From Gnetum montanum (lineage: Eukaryota > Streptophyta > Gnetopsida > Gnetales > Gnetaceae): DNA of 64,000 bases. Position 1 is the stretch's first letter. Each line of letters begins with the position of its first letter. The position numbers and the translations under genes are program-made. Below, in pieces: positions 46,501 through 58,810 of this stretch. The stretch is from the NCBI GenBank assembly GCA_015680685.1, contig MNCI01014694.1:258077-322076 (forward strand), read 5' to 3'. The notes under the pieces were generated by a model. The model had not been told where the DNA came from. It did not search any database and saw only the letters and a list, made by a program, of their open reading frames with translations.

Positions 46501-49464
46501 TCTAAATCAACTTTCATCACCTCATTATGCCTTATATAGATATTCTTCATCATCTTCATCACATTGCTTATGCATTTGAATGAACGATGACTAGCATGAA
46601 TTCTTTTTGTTCTCAATCATTAAGCATAGTCCCTATTTATTTTATCAATTTTATAATTTTTTCCCTATTTTTTTCTTTTAATTTACATTGTCTTTCTCTC
46701 ACTACCACTTCTTGCAACTAAATATACTTCTACTATGACATAACATAGAAGAAATCTTTAATTTTACAAACATTCTACTTCTAAATTTTTTTAAAAATCT
46801 TAATATTTAAAATTCTTAAATGTTTTCTCCCTCAACAAATATTGAGGAATAAAATCTTTAAAATATCATCCTTTTCTTGGTTAGTTTTTGTTTACACATT
46901 TTGAAGAGTCCACGTCAAAATTTCTCTTCACACTTAAGGGCACATTATCTTACATCTCCTATTTCTTTAAGCTACTACTAATTTACTCTTGCTATCCTAA
47001 CAATACAATTTCCTATATCCCTTGTGCTAGACTTATAACCAGTTCTCTTTTCATACCTAGCTTTGTTGTCCTTATGCATAACTAATTTGAAGAGAAAGGT
47101 GGAAAATCTCATATTTTTTTATTTCAAGTTATTTCGTTCTCTCTTAATAATTCCTCCTTTAGTCCTTTAACAATATCCATTAAGAGTGAGCAATGTTAAA
47201 CTCCATATTAAAAGTATTCCTTCAATTCTTCAAAAACATTCTCAAAGAGAGGATAATATTCAAGAATCTAAAATTTTAGTCTACCATGAATATCATTATC
47301 AACTTCATCAGTCAAGTTTTCAATTCATTTTCTCCATCTCTACAAGTTTTTCCTAATGTTATAATATTTTTACATTTCCTAAACATAATGAACACTGGCA
47401 TTCATTATTTTTATTTTCTTTTAATAAGTGATAAAATGCTCAAAAGTATTTCATTTCATTAGGTAGTCTCATATTTAATCTGTGATACATCACCTCAAGT
47501 ATTCATTCATGCCCAAGGAGCTCAGAATTTCTATCATAATTGTGTTAGAAATTTTTTATTTTATCTTATAAGACTCAATGCTAAAGTCAAAGTTCAATGT
47601 CCATTTTTCAATACCAATGTTGATACAACATTCATTTTTACTATTGGATTTTAACGTAGAATCTTTCTAGACTCAACATTGATTGTGGAAGATAAAAAGT
47701 TAACATTCAGCATTTACTCTTTGACCATTTAGTTTAGCTTCTAAAAATGAAGATTGAAAATTTAAATATATGCTATAAATACTCAAATTCAAGAATATAT
47801 TTAAGTATAAAATTTTAGCATCCTTTTTAGTCATCTCTTCAACAAATTTTGGTACTTAAGTGCATTCAAAGTATTTAAATTCTTGGCTTTTGTAACATTC
47901 ATTCTTGGAAAACCTCTTTTTACTATAATATTTTATTTAAAAGAAGCCTAATTTCACATATTTTTGACAAAGGCAAGACAAATACATTGAGGCTATAATA
48001 ATGTTGCCTAGATATTATTCGACAGCCCTAGGAAGTCCCTTAGATCCAATGGACTTGGGGTGGAAGACCAGGGAACTATGCCTCCAAGGAAGCATGACAA
48101 CCACTTCAATAACTTACAAAATAGTATTTCATGCATCAATTTCATATATATAAATTATATGCCTCTACAAGAACCTCTATGACTTCAAACAAGGACTAGA
48201 AAACAAGTACATAAACAACCCTGTAGACATCATCGATAGCAGGATGATGATGTATCTACAGGGGATGCCTCACCCCTAGACACTTTGCAATCTAGTACAA
48301 GGTTTGGGATGGTGTCATACCTAGACTATCCAATCCAAGATACCTATATATCTATGACCATGACAAAATTAGGTCCTATGTAGATTTACTAGTGTGAGGG
48401 TAAGTTGACAAGGTCTACAAGTGAAAATCATAGAAGGGAGCCTTATTACTACTTAGAATTGCCAAGTTAGAACAAGTTTTTCAATACTTGAGGACTACAC
48501 ACAAACACCTCAAAGTGTTCCATGGTACCTAAACCATGAAGAGGAACCAAGGAAACCTTTACTCTAAGACCTCTCTCACAATCCTTCCCTACAGAAAAGA
48601 AGTGATGTCCTTAGAGTGAAGCCCAGGATAAGCTTCATGACTACACTCCAAGTACAAGTTTAAACTTAATGAAATCTAGGAAGTCACTTAATTCAAATGA
48701 TACCATTCTTGAAGAAAGGTACTAAATCCAAGACCTGATACTTCCTATTAACCAAAGCCTCACATGAAACATGAAGAGAACTTGGTGGAACTCAAAAGCC
48801 ATCCCTACTCCATGATTACAAGGATAAGGCCAACTCAAAGGACCAATGTCTCTAAGGTGTTTTGTAGATTTGTTCCTTCATTAGGCCTAAGAGACTTATC
48901 CTCCTACATAGTCCTATACCTATGCAAGAGAACATCCTCCTCTCTTACAAATCCAGTCAAGCCCCTTTTGAATTGCTTCTTGATGTTCATTGACCTTAGA
49001 TTTTTCTTATCATTGATTTCAAGGCTTATCAAGATTTATTTGTAGCCTTACTAATGGAGTTGTAAGACCACATCTCAAAGAGGTCATGCTTCAAGAGAGT
49101 CTTGTCTCAATAAGCAAACTCAAGCCTACCAAAACCCTAGGTTCTACTTCTACCTTTAAGACTCATGAGGTCTCACCAATCTAATCATCTAAACACTAGA
49201 TCACCATGCACACATCCACTATTCTTTTTATTCTCTAATACAAGTCTAGGCTAGTAAGAAGGAATTTGAGCAAAGTCCTCCTTCCAAACAAGGTTTAGGG
49301 GTAGATCTCTTTATTCTAATCCTTCTATCCACAAATGAACCAATAACATTAACCATGCTTCCATCATGAAACAAAATACAATGCATAGCAAAAGTGCTTA
49401 CCATAACAGACCAACTACAATGCATAGCAAAAGTGCTAACCGCAAGAAAAACTAGTTATATAGG
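43565..49464. other. Unassigned 5.9-kb AT-rich sequence
   Basis: No gene, LTR or retrotransposon domain recognised. From about 43860 to 44770 the word TCTAGAT (often CATCTAGATG) occurs about nine times. 45740-45780 is T-rich. The part after about 48000 is richer in G+C, with Pro/Ser/Leu-rich short readings, and may be a decayed coding element, but I cannot assign it. At 49377-49441 the word ACAATGCATAGCAAAAGTGCT occurs twice. Confidence 0.4.
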
Positions 49465-50275
49465 TGATGAAGAGTGAGTAGTCCCTATGCCCAACCATAT
49501 GAATCACAAGTGTTCACTTCACAATCCAGTTGAATTCTATAGACTTTAGTTCTCTAAGTGCATGTCATCTAGGATGGTGAATCTAAGAACGTGATTATTG
49601 TCTTCTCAGTTCTACTTGTGTAAGTGCAAGTGTATGGTTAAGTGTAACTAAGGCACATGATTTGTATAATTTTATATTTTTATCTATTTTTTCCTAAGCT
49701 TACAATAAATTAATTAAGTGCTAATTAATCTAATAAAATATCTAATGCCTTAACTAATTCCTAACATAAGCATCCAGTCCCACCTATCATACACATCTTG
49801 AACATGTCACAATGTTGTTGGGTTACCAAGCGTAAGCACTACTAGGATTACCAAGTGTTAATGTAGGCTCTAGGTGGTTGTAGTTATGTATGTTAACTAA
49901 TTCTTATTTAGTTAACCAAGGACATTAAAGTAAATTACATGAATCAGAAAGTGCATTAAAGTAAAGATTAATCTATTTCCAAATGCTACAAGATTTATCA
50001 AGAAGCTCATCTTTATTACCATCACACTAAGGTGTCAAGGTATATTAGTGTTCAAATAATGATCTATACACTTCTTGACTCCTACTACAGGCACTTAGAA
50101 AATATTCTAATTGTTGGAAAAGTAAACTGTAAGAACTTTGTTAAGCTACTAAAGGAACAATGCCCTAAACATAGTGGGTATGTGCATTTGTATAGGTAGA
50201 TACAGATACTCTATCGACACATCAAATCATGTGTTGATGCAACCTCATCAATGAAACCAAAATGATGATTCATCA
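49465..50275 (-). repeat. 3' LTR of element F
   Basis: 811 bp. The outer end is TGATGAAGAGTGAG on plus. The U3 includes, on plus, GTGTTGATGCAACCTCATCAA near 50231. The TATA box is weak (near 50187-50196). Confidence 0.85.
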
Positions 50276-50300
50276 TACCCCCATGACTAACTAAAAACTC
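50276..50300 (-). other. Polypurine tract of element F
   Basis: The minus strand reads TTAGTCATGGGGGTA directly before the LTR. Confidence 0.7.
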
Positions 50301-50511
50301 ATCCTTGAGTGAAAAAAATGAGGAACAAGCTTCTTACAAAATTTTGAAAGGTATAGAACCAATGACTGACTAACTAACTCAAGCTAATGCTAAGTTCCCA
50401 AGTATATGGATTTACAATGTTTACAAAAATAGGTGTTCATGAGAAAAAATTGAACACCTTTACAAAAATGGATAGTTTGAATCCCTCTAATGGCTGAAGA
50501 CAAGAGGAAAA

Positions 50512-53278
50512 TCAAGTGATCCCAAGAGGTGAAGGCTCCTAAGGTGTCAAAGGATCCTCCCCTACCTCCAGTGTACATGGCGATTAGGGTTGTGGCTATG
50601 GTGGTTATGGCTATCCTTCTGTAGCTGCTACTAATGGTGGAAGATGAAAAGCATCCTACAAAGCTTTCATCTTCTCCTCATTACTTCAGGGATTGTACAC
50701 AATCCATGTAGCATCTTCAATGTGGGCTAGTACATGAACATTCCATGAATAGGGCATGATCAAAAATAACTCCTTAACATTGACAAACTAGGTAGCAAAA
50801 TATTTGTGTTTGATGTCAAATGCTTTGACCATGTTTTGTAGCTCCTAGTAATCATTCATTCTCTTGGCCAAGTTCTTCACAACAGATTGTTGGTTTGTGA
50901 AGTGTGTGCAAAGAACTTCAAGCTTTAAATTAGTTGTTTCCAACCTTTATTTCATTTCCTTGTGAGGATTGAAATCTACCTTGTACAAGAGGTATGAGCT
51001 AGTCACTTATTTCTCAAGTATTGACCTCAACCTTCTAGCAATCAACATTGTCAATTTCATGTATTGGAGGTTGGCTAGCTCCATGTACTCGGTCATCTCT
51101 TTGATTTGAAACTCCTTGAAGTAGACTTTAGCCTTGTTGTATGTGTTCAATGCATCAAAGATGGACTGCCACACATCACCTCCTTATTGAAGTTGTTGAA
51201 GGGCCTCATTGAATTTTTCCTTTGCCAATTGAATTTCCTTTTCATTCACCTCATTAAGGAGCCTAACTTGATCATTATAATGATTTTTCACCCATTCAAA
51301 TTTCAAGGCCTCATTCTTCTAGGTGGCTATATCAATTGTTATTTTCTAGTGAAGGGAAAGGACCATTTGGTCCTTTTTAGTCTTAACATTCTATATGTGG
51401 TAGTTATCCTATGTAAAAACCACATTCTCCTTATGGATCTCCAAAAATATCTTTTCAATGTTGTAGATCATGGCTTCTACTAAGGACTAGTCTAACACCA
51501 CCATCTCCTTTACATGCTCATCCTCTTGAAGTTTTTTTTGAAGCTATAGAAAAGCTTCATCTCTTGTCATGACTTGGTTGAGCACAATGGGATTAGCATG
51601 ATGAGCTTTCAACTTTGCAACTTTGGTAGCCAATCATCGATTTTCAGATGTGTCTACTTCAAGTTGGTCATTGGCAATAATGAGTTTACCCCAACCCTCC
51701 AATGACAAAAACTATTTTTAAATGATGTTATTTGAAAGATCAAAGACCTCCAAAAGTAGTTTCCTAGGTCTAACCAGTTGGTCTAACAACTCCTCATGCT
51801 GGGATACACTATATCTTCCAATTGTTACTCTAGTAGATGTCTACATGTCCCTAAGTGTGGCAATATCAAGCACAAAGGCCACAGGAGCATTAAGTACCTC
51901 TCCCACATGGTCAACCATCACCTCTATCATTGTTTCCTACCCTTGGTGCTACATCACCATGACAATTACCACCTCTCCCTTCTCCAAGCATACCAAGAAA
52001 GTAGTAGCATTCCTAGATATTTCTAGGAATTGTTGTTGACCTGAGAGAGAGACCATTACTTTTTAGGCACTAGGATTTGACATTGTGGGAACTTGCATTC
52101 TTTGAATAATAAACAATGGCATACTATCCTCCAACTAGTTGATGGTTCTGGTCACTTCATTTAAATGGCTCATGGTTTGTTGGTAGACTAAGGGTTCACC
52201 ACCACTTGGCCCTACTTGCTATTGCTACAGGAGTTGTTCATGGAGCTTGTGCATGTGCTCAATGATAGCATGAGCCACCATAGTTGTTTCATGAGTGGGT
52301 TGTGGTGGTGGCTACTCCTCTTTTTGCAACTTGGCAAGGGCCTTATCCTTCATCATCTCTATCCAAGAGGCAGCAAGGGCATGAAAAAGGATATCATTGA
52401 CATTGCAAGCTATGCCTTTCCTCTTGCATAATTTGTGAATGAGCCATGGGAAGGAATGTTCTTTTCTTCCATGCTCATTCTCCTTGAACTACTTCTTAAT
52501 CTTTAGATAGATTAGTTATGGGAGATTTACAAGGAATTTACTACTTATATCAGCACACACTCAGGAAGAGAAGGTAGTGATTTTTCTTAGCCTTACCATT
52601 GGATTAAGGTGATAAGTCATGATTTTGAAGTATGCCATTTTTGCTTTAGTGAGTGTGCTCCTTATAGTCAACTCCATAACACCACTAGACCCACTCTTTC
52701 TTTACTTTTGGTTCCACCTACATTGATATTTCTACCAAGGTTGCCCTAGTATCTGATAACCTGAGGGCCTTAACAATGGCCTCCATAGAGTAGGACACAC
52801 TAGTGTCCTTTATCTTCACCATGGCATTAGCTTGCCTATTATTCCAAAAGAGGTATGTCTCTTCCATGTACCACTCCCCATAGGAAGTGAGGATAGGCCA
52901 CATGGGAGAGGTTTGCAATTAGGTTTTTACCTGTTTTGGTATCAAGTCCAAGAACAAACCAAAGTTTAGTTTTAGAAGAACTAAACCTCTGATCTCCTTG
53001 GAATTAATTTACTTAAGGAAAGCTTTTATCAGAGTGACTTCAAGGTTTGGTCTAGTCCCAGGTGCCTCATCTTGGTGTGATTACTCAGTCTCAACCTTGG
53101 GAATTTGTTGGATAGGTTCCACTTCAGGCTTCTCCTAAAGAGGTCCCATTGCATGGGTCTCTACTACTTGTTCATGGGATTGCTACTACTATTGGTTCCT
53201 TCCTTCTCTAGGCCACTTCTCCCTTGGATGGAATGGTCCTCCCTCCTACAAACATTTATCCCTTAGTCTAGGTGCCAT
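50512..53278 (-). pseudogene. aORF of element F
   Basis: 2767 bp against 2773 bp in element C, with the same order of parts. Start ATG 53278 (MAPRLRDKCL, then an Arg/Lys-rich stretch GPFHPREKWPREGRN). The open piece 52718-52918 contains GEWYMEETYLFWNNRQANAM, the counterpart of WYLGETYQFWHNRE in C. The domain motif survives as AYFKIMTYHLNP and HSFPWLIHKLCKRKGIA (about 52390-52640). The coiled coil spans roughly 50700-52050. The tail reads EDPLTP, a stop, then EPSPLGIT and TGA at 50512, aligned with the tails of A, C and G. Many stops are present. Function unknown. It is the only copy seen beside a pol gene. Confidence 0.65.
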
Positions 53279-53700
53279 ATGCAATCACAACATAGCCAAA
53301 TATTAGTGTTTGATGTGTAACTTAGACAGTTTGATACCTTGTCTTCTTTGATCAGTTACACTTAGGATATGTTGTGATTATGGTGGATTGATTATTTTAA
53401 TTAAAAAGCTACTAGAGTTTGTTGGAAAGGTTTAACTCTCATGAGTTAGTGATTTTAATACTATTTTATTAGTTAAACCTTGTTGGAGTTAGAAAAATTT
53501 CAAAAACATTTCCATCAAAAACATAAGGTTTGTGGCCTCCATGACGTAAAGCTCACCTCCAGTAGCTATAGGAATCAAGAATAGGGTTAATTAGAGAAGT
53601 TTGAAAGCTATGGGCTCTACAAGGTTTTGGGCTCTAAAAACAACAAAAACTCCTTACTTGTTTGAAAGAAAATGGCAAAAAATCAACTAAATGTTCATGG

Positions 53701-53800
53701 TATATATAGATTTTTTGTGTTATTTCAACAGCATCTTGTCAAGAGGGATGTGTGGATGCAACCCACTACATCAATAGGATCACATTACATTGATGTATTA
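53701..53800 (-). promoter_or_regulatory. U3-like putative internal promoter of the aORF (element F)
   Basis: TATATATA at 53701-53708 and, on the upstream side in the element, plus-strand GTGTGGATGCAACCCACTAC and ATCAATAGG. These match GTGTTGATGCAACCTCATCA in this element's LTR. It lies about 420 bp before the aORF ATG. Confidence 0.5.
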
Positions 53801-54060
53801 GTTGGACAAAATTTTTTACCATTAAAAAATGAAGGAAAAAGAAAGAGTTTTCACATAAAATTGAAGTCCATAGGGGTCCAGAAAAGCTAACAACATGATG
53901 GAATGCTCAAAGAGGGCAAGAATAAACATCAAACAAAAGACTTAAGTTGGAAAATATTTGTTAAGGAGTGCAAGCTAGACATAATCAATGTGGAAATCAC
54001 AAGGGTCAAAAGCAAAAACCTCTAAGGAATAAAGAAATTAACCCTTCTAACCAAGGGGTA

Positions 54061-54096
54061 TGCAAGTGGATCCTCCCCATAGCAGGATTATGTCCT
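54061..54096 (-). other. Conserved block (element F)
   Basis: The sense strand reads AGGACATAATCCT, GC, then TATGGGGAGGATCCACTTGCA. Only three base pairs of the palindrome remain. Confidence 0.55.
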
Positions 54097-54596
54097 TAAT
54101 GCCCTTACATGTCATCAAACCAAGGAGTCCATGGACCCCACAACTAATTAAATCGTTGTGGTTAGTTAAGAACCAAATCACTAAGGAAACCACCAAAGAA
54201 TTTTAACTGTATCCAAAGAAATACATTGAAATAATCATGAGAAAAGATAGTAATGTGATTAATGGAGAGCATAGATGGATGAGAGTGTGTGGAATGGAGT
54301 CCCTTATCATGATCACATGAAGTTTCTTGTGAAGTATGTAGTTAATATAACTTCATAACATTCATCCTTAGTCCAAATTAAGACCAACCACTTCCAGTGA
54401 TCTCACATTGACACACTCAGATCATTTCACTCCCAAGGGATAAGAGTACCCCCACAAATCAATTATCATTCCAAAGAGAGAAGAAAAGAGAAGCAGGAAG
54501 AAAAGAGAGCCTTAGTTAGAGGGGTGCCGACAAGCATGGGTAACATGTCTTTCTAGCCACATAACCAATTCTTGTAGCCTATTATTATGTCTAAGG

Positions 54597-54662
54597 GGTG
54601 TGCTTTAAATTTCCATCATTTTTTTTCTTTTTTTATTTTTTTGTTCAAATGGAAACCACACC
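54597..54662 (-). other. Post-pol hairpin (element F)
   Basis: Plus-strand GGTGTGCTTTAAATTTCCAT pairs with ATGGAAACCACACC through TTTCCAT/ATGGAAA and GGTGTG/CACACC. In G and B the same stem is TTCCCAT/ATGGGAA, so a pair changed on both sides. Confidence 0.7.
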
Positions 54663-54947
54663 ATGTAAAGACTTAGCTTCCTATTATGGAAACACAGATG
54701 CACCATAGAGGATAGGCAAGTACAAAATGTGTCAAGTTCCCTTGAAGTCACACACTTATCTATCCATTTAATCCATCCCAAGTTTGGAAACTACCAAGTT
54801 CACAAGTTCATTATAAGTTACTTTTCAAGAGAGACCTCATATTTCCAAAATAAGGGAACACCATTGTGTTGTGTGGATCGATGGATGAAGTGGGCTCCCT
54901 ATTTATTAATCATAAAAAGAAATAATGTCTCAATTATTAATGTGAAT

Positions 54948-56051
54948 TGTTGAACTTAGAAGGGGGGAATGAATAAGTTTCCCAATTTTCATTTCTTTGA
55001 CACAAAGAGCACACCAATTTTAACACGGTTCCCCAACTTGGGTAGTCCATACTTAGAGGGTAGTTCATAAGCACACCTCAAAAATTTGTTCCTTTCAAAT
55101 TGCAATTTGAAGGGTACCACACCATGTACAAGCTCTAAGCTCACTTCAGAGTGATTTGACACTACAAATCCACTCAACCCTCCAAGGTCCTAACAAGCTT
55201 ACAATGTGATTTTAAGATCCCACTACCTTTACAACTTTGAGCTCTACTCCGGAGTGTTGTGCCACAAGACCAACACTTAATCCTACAAGATCCCAACAAG
55301 CTCAAGCAAGATGACTTCCCATAAGAAGCACATCAACCCCAAAGGGCAACAAAAGAGAACAATGATTACAAGGGATGTATGTAGCTTGGTTTTCTGATCC
55401 TTGTACTTGAGGTACAACACACTTTACAAAAGATAAAAGATAGAACAATGAAGAACAACAAAGATTATAATGATTTTCAAATGATTATACAATGATAGTA
55501 CGAGAGCTTGCATATTTCCCAATGAGAATGATGTCTTCTTATAGTCATCATGTTTTCAAATCCATCTTGAAACTTGTGAAATAGCTAGCTTACAATCATT
55601 GAATACATCTTCTTCGTAGTTGAGACACCTTTTTACATCTAGCCTCTATTCTAGAAAGATGTCTTTGCCTTTGGAAGACATATTTTTGAAACTGGTCTCC
55701 ATTCTAAGAAGACTTCTTTGTATGGGGAAGATGTCTTTCAGAAATTGTTCTTCATTTTGTTAAGACATCTTTGCTTAATGAAAGAAATTTATTATTTCTT
55801 AGAGATGTCTTTGCCTGTGCATCCTTCAATCCTGCTAAGTTGTCTACTATTTCTTAGAAACATCTTTCTCCAATCTTCCTTTGCACTTTGAATTCTCTAT
55901 CCCTTGTTCATCACCTTGCACTTTTGCATACTCCAATGATGTCTCTTATGAAGTCCTTGTTCACACACAATCTTTCCCTGTAGACATAACACCACACAAA
56001 CATCCTTATCTTCCATTTTTCTTAACATTTTGACATACCAAAAGATCAACA
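54948..56051. mobile_element. 1.1-kb insertion with TGTTGA...TCAACA ends
   Basis: It interrupts the post-pol region: the left flank (…ATTAATGTGAA) and right flank (AAAATTCAAAG…) are continuous in element B near 8605-8640. Ends TGTTGAACTTAGAAGGGGGG and GATCAACA fit an LTR starting TGTT and ending AACA, so a solo LTR of another (perhaps Copia-type) family is likely. No clear target duplication. Words such as AGATGTCTTTG recur at 55640-55870. No coding sequence. Confidence 0.5.
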
Positions 56052-56330
56052 ATCAACAACAAAATTCAAAGATAAAACCCAGAAATTTGCAATCAAATAA
56101 CATTATAAAGTACAAACCACCATCAATTAGCAACTACGATAGCACCAAGTCCTAGCAGCAACAAAGAAAAACAAGACAATCATAAGAACAATGCAAATCA
56201 AATAAGATAAAATATAGAAAAAATTGTAAAATACTCAAGAAAGAAAAATGTACTAAAAACAATGTAAAAAAAAGATAAAAATAGAAAAAATGAAAAACTG
56301 AGTCACTTTAATTGGTTTAGCATGGATGGA

Positions 56331-56347
56331 CATCTCCACCACAACTA
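56331..56347 (-). other. Internal PPT-like sequence after pol (element F)
   Basis: The sense strand reads AGTTGTGGTGGAGATG followed by TCCATCCATGCTAA, aligned with the same site in D and E. Confidence 0.5.
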
Positions 56348-57640
56348 TGCTGGTAGGATGAGATCTGAAAAATTGAGTGTGTTTGTCCATCTATTAAGAT
56401 GTTGTGGTCATTGGCTATCTTGAATTCTTGGAAAGGCTTGAGTTATTGTATGTTGACTAGCAGCTTCTTGTTTGGGCTTTTAGCTTGGTAAATTAACATG
56501 GCCCTAGATGGAAAAGTTTCAGAGATAATATAAGGTCCCTCCCATAACATTTAGAATTTAGTTTGTTGTGCCATGTGTGTGGGATTCTAGTATAGGACCT
56601 TAACTCCTGGTTGAAATTTCACTTTCCTAATCCTAACTTTATGCCATTGCTTGTTATATGCCTTGTGCACTTCATTAGATGACAAGGCCACTAGTCGGTT
56701 CTCATCTAGCAAGTTGAGATTCATTAACCATTCTTTCTATGCTAGGTTCATATCTAGGCTAAGCTCACATGCTATTCAAAGTGTACAAAGTTCCATTTGG
56801 ATAGGAAATGTTGGTATTTTCTATACACAAGCTCATAGGAAGAGTAGCCAATAGGAAGTTTCCATATGAAATGATAGGCCCAAAGGGCATTGTTAAGTTT
56901 AGAGCTCCAATCCCTCTTATATTTACTAACAACTCTTGTTATCTCCCAATTAGTGACCTTCACTTGACCATTTTCTTGGGGTTCGTATGGAGTTTTCAAT
57001 TTATGTTCAACCCCCAAGCATTGCATAGCTTCTAAAAAGTGGTGCTTGTAAAATGAGTTCCATTATCAAAAATAACTACACATGGCATCCCAAACCTATT
57101 TACAACATGTTGTTGTACAAATCAGGCCACTGTAGAGGATGTGTGATCAGTGATGGTTGTAGCTTCTATCCATTTTATATAGTAGTCAATAACTATGATT
57201 ATATACACCTTCACATTGGACATGGAAGTAGTGGGCCCCATGAAATGAATGCCCCAAATTTCGAAGGGCTCTAGTAATTAGATCCACTATTGGAACCCCT
57301 TCATATGAGTGGTTATCCCACCATCACGTTGATAGCAATCATAGGAGAAAACAAAGTGATGGATGTCCTTGAAAAGTGTAGGCCAATAATACCCTACCAT
57401 GAGGATTTTAATGTTCATTCATCTTCCAACATAATGGCCCCCACAAGGGCCCTCATGTGCATCTTTGAGAACACATAGTTAATCATCATCAGGAACAAAC
57501 GATTAAACCATGTCATCAATGCAAACCTTATCAAGATTATCATTAATCTCCATGAAATATTTAACCTAGTGAATTAACTGTTGTTTCTTCTCATTGTCCA
57601 ACTCTTGTGGCATCTCCTGAGTGAGTAGGTAGGTGAGGAT
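56348..57640 (-). pseudogene. Integrase region (element F)
   Basis: Decayed integrase. The core shows TSMSNVKVYIIIVIDYYIKW (about 57190-57250), IFDNGTHF (about 57066-57090, second catalytic Asp kept), and the open piece 56772-57026 with GVEHKLKTPYEPQENGQVKV, NALWAYHFIWKLPIGYSSY. In the last motif the catalytic Glu is Lys, the same change as in element D. Towards the end, the reading for a HDLRIRK-like C-terminus lies near 56600-56650. A frameshift separates the core from the end. Confidence 0.75.
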
Positions 57641-58320
57641 GCCATCATACTAGTTTTTTTCCTTAGGGTCTCATTTAGTAACAACTCTAGTAAAGAGGAG
57701 TTCATCAAGAAATTGATCTAAAAGTGGGCTCTCCTACTTTTTGTTGTCCCATCATAATCAAGACAAGTGGTCAACTACCACATTCTCAATTTCTTTCCTA
57801 TCCATCATGGTTATATCGAACTCTTGTAAGATTACCAGCCACTATATGATATAAGGGCTCACTATTGGTTTATTCCTCAAGAACTTGATTACACTATGGT
57901 TCATGTGCACAAACACCTTGTATTTAAGCACATAGTGCCTATATTTCTCTAAGGCATACACCACTACCATCAATTCTTTCTCAATGGTGGTGTAGTTCAG
58001 CTATGAACTCACAATACTCCTACTCGCACAATGGATATAACAGGGATGTTTCTAATCATCTAACTATGTGAGCACAACTCCTAAGGCATAATTGGTTTGT
58101 TTGTCATAATATGGAATGGTCTAGACCAATCAGGTGCTCGTAGGATCAGTGTTTCTATGAGCTTCAGTTTAAGTTGCCAGAATGCATGTTTGCATTTCTT
58201 GATCCAAACAAATGGAGTATTTTTCTTTGTCAGCTCCACCAATAATTTGGAAATCTTAGAAAAGTTCTCAATGAAGCATCGATAATAGCCAGTATGGCCA
58301 ACCTCACATCTTTAACAATT
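57641..58320 (-). pseudogene. RNase H region (element F)
   Basis: Sense readings in several frames: FSKISKLLVELTKKNTPFVW (about 58205-58265), LIETLILRAPDWSRPFH, then, towards 57850, KELMVVVYALEKYRHYVLKYK, VFVHMNHS and NKPIVSPY. Order and text match the first RNase H copy of element D. There is no tandem duplication here. Stops and frame changes make it inactive. Confidence 0.7.
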
Positions 58321-58810
58321 TTAGATTATTGAATTATTCATCAGATAACTTTTATTTTTTTCAAGGTCTACCTCAATCCCCTTCTATGATATTTGATGCC
58401 CCAGTACAATGCTGTCCTAGACCATCAAGTGGCTCTTCTACCAATTGAGCCTTAGGTTTGTCTCCAGACATCTTTTCAGTACTTGCTCTAGACAATCTAA
58501 GGCTTGCTTAAACATAGCCCCATAGATGGAGAAGTCATCCATGGAGACTTCCAACCCACTACTGATTTGTTATTGAAAGATATTGAGGACAAGGCGTTGG
58601 AATGTTGTAGGGGCATTACATAGATCAAAAGGCATCTTTCTGTATGCAAAAGTCCCCCAAGGACTTGTGAATGTAGTTTTAGCCTAATCTTTAGATGCTA
58701 ACTAAATTTGGTTATAGCCACTACAATCATCTAGAGAGCTATAATATCAATGCCCAAATATTGTGTCCAACACTTGGTCCACAAATGGTGAAAAAATGGT
58801 CCTCAAATAT
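58321..58810 (-). pseudogene. Reverse transcriptase, 3' half (element F)
   Basis: From the break at 58810: FVDQVLDTIFGH, a frame-damaged SLDDCSGYNQI, SPWGTFAYRKMPFDLCNAPT (about 58610-58665), LEVSMDDFSIYG (about 58525-58560, both catalytic Asp kept, unlike in D), and ETNLRLNW then KSHLMV (58410-58460). The finger part of RT lies on the other side of element G. Confidence 0.8.

Larger units (their letters stand above)
49465..58810 (-). mobile_element. Element F: RT-RH-INT plus aORF, interrupted by element G
   Basis: Minus-strand element with a 3' LTR (49465-50275), PPT, aORF (50512-53278), U3-like segment (53701-53800), conserved block, hairpin, a foreign 1.1-kb insertion (54948-56051), integrase, RNase H and RT. 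At 58810 the RT is broken by the 3' LTR of element G. The upstream part (gag, PBS, 5' LTR) must lie beyond G, outside the window. F shows that pol and aORF belong to one element. Confidence 0.85.

Noticed and set aside
51106-51483. 125-codon plus-strand reading
   Set aside because: Antisense shadow of the aORF coiled coil of element F.
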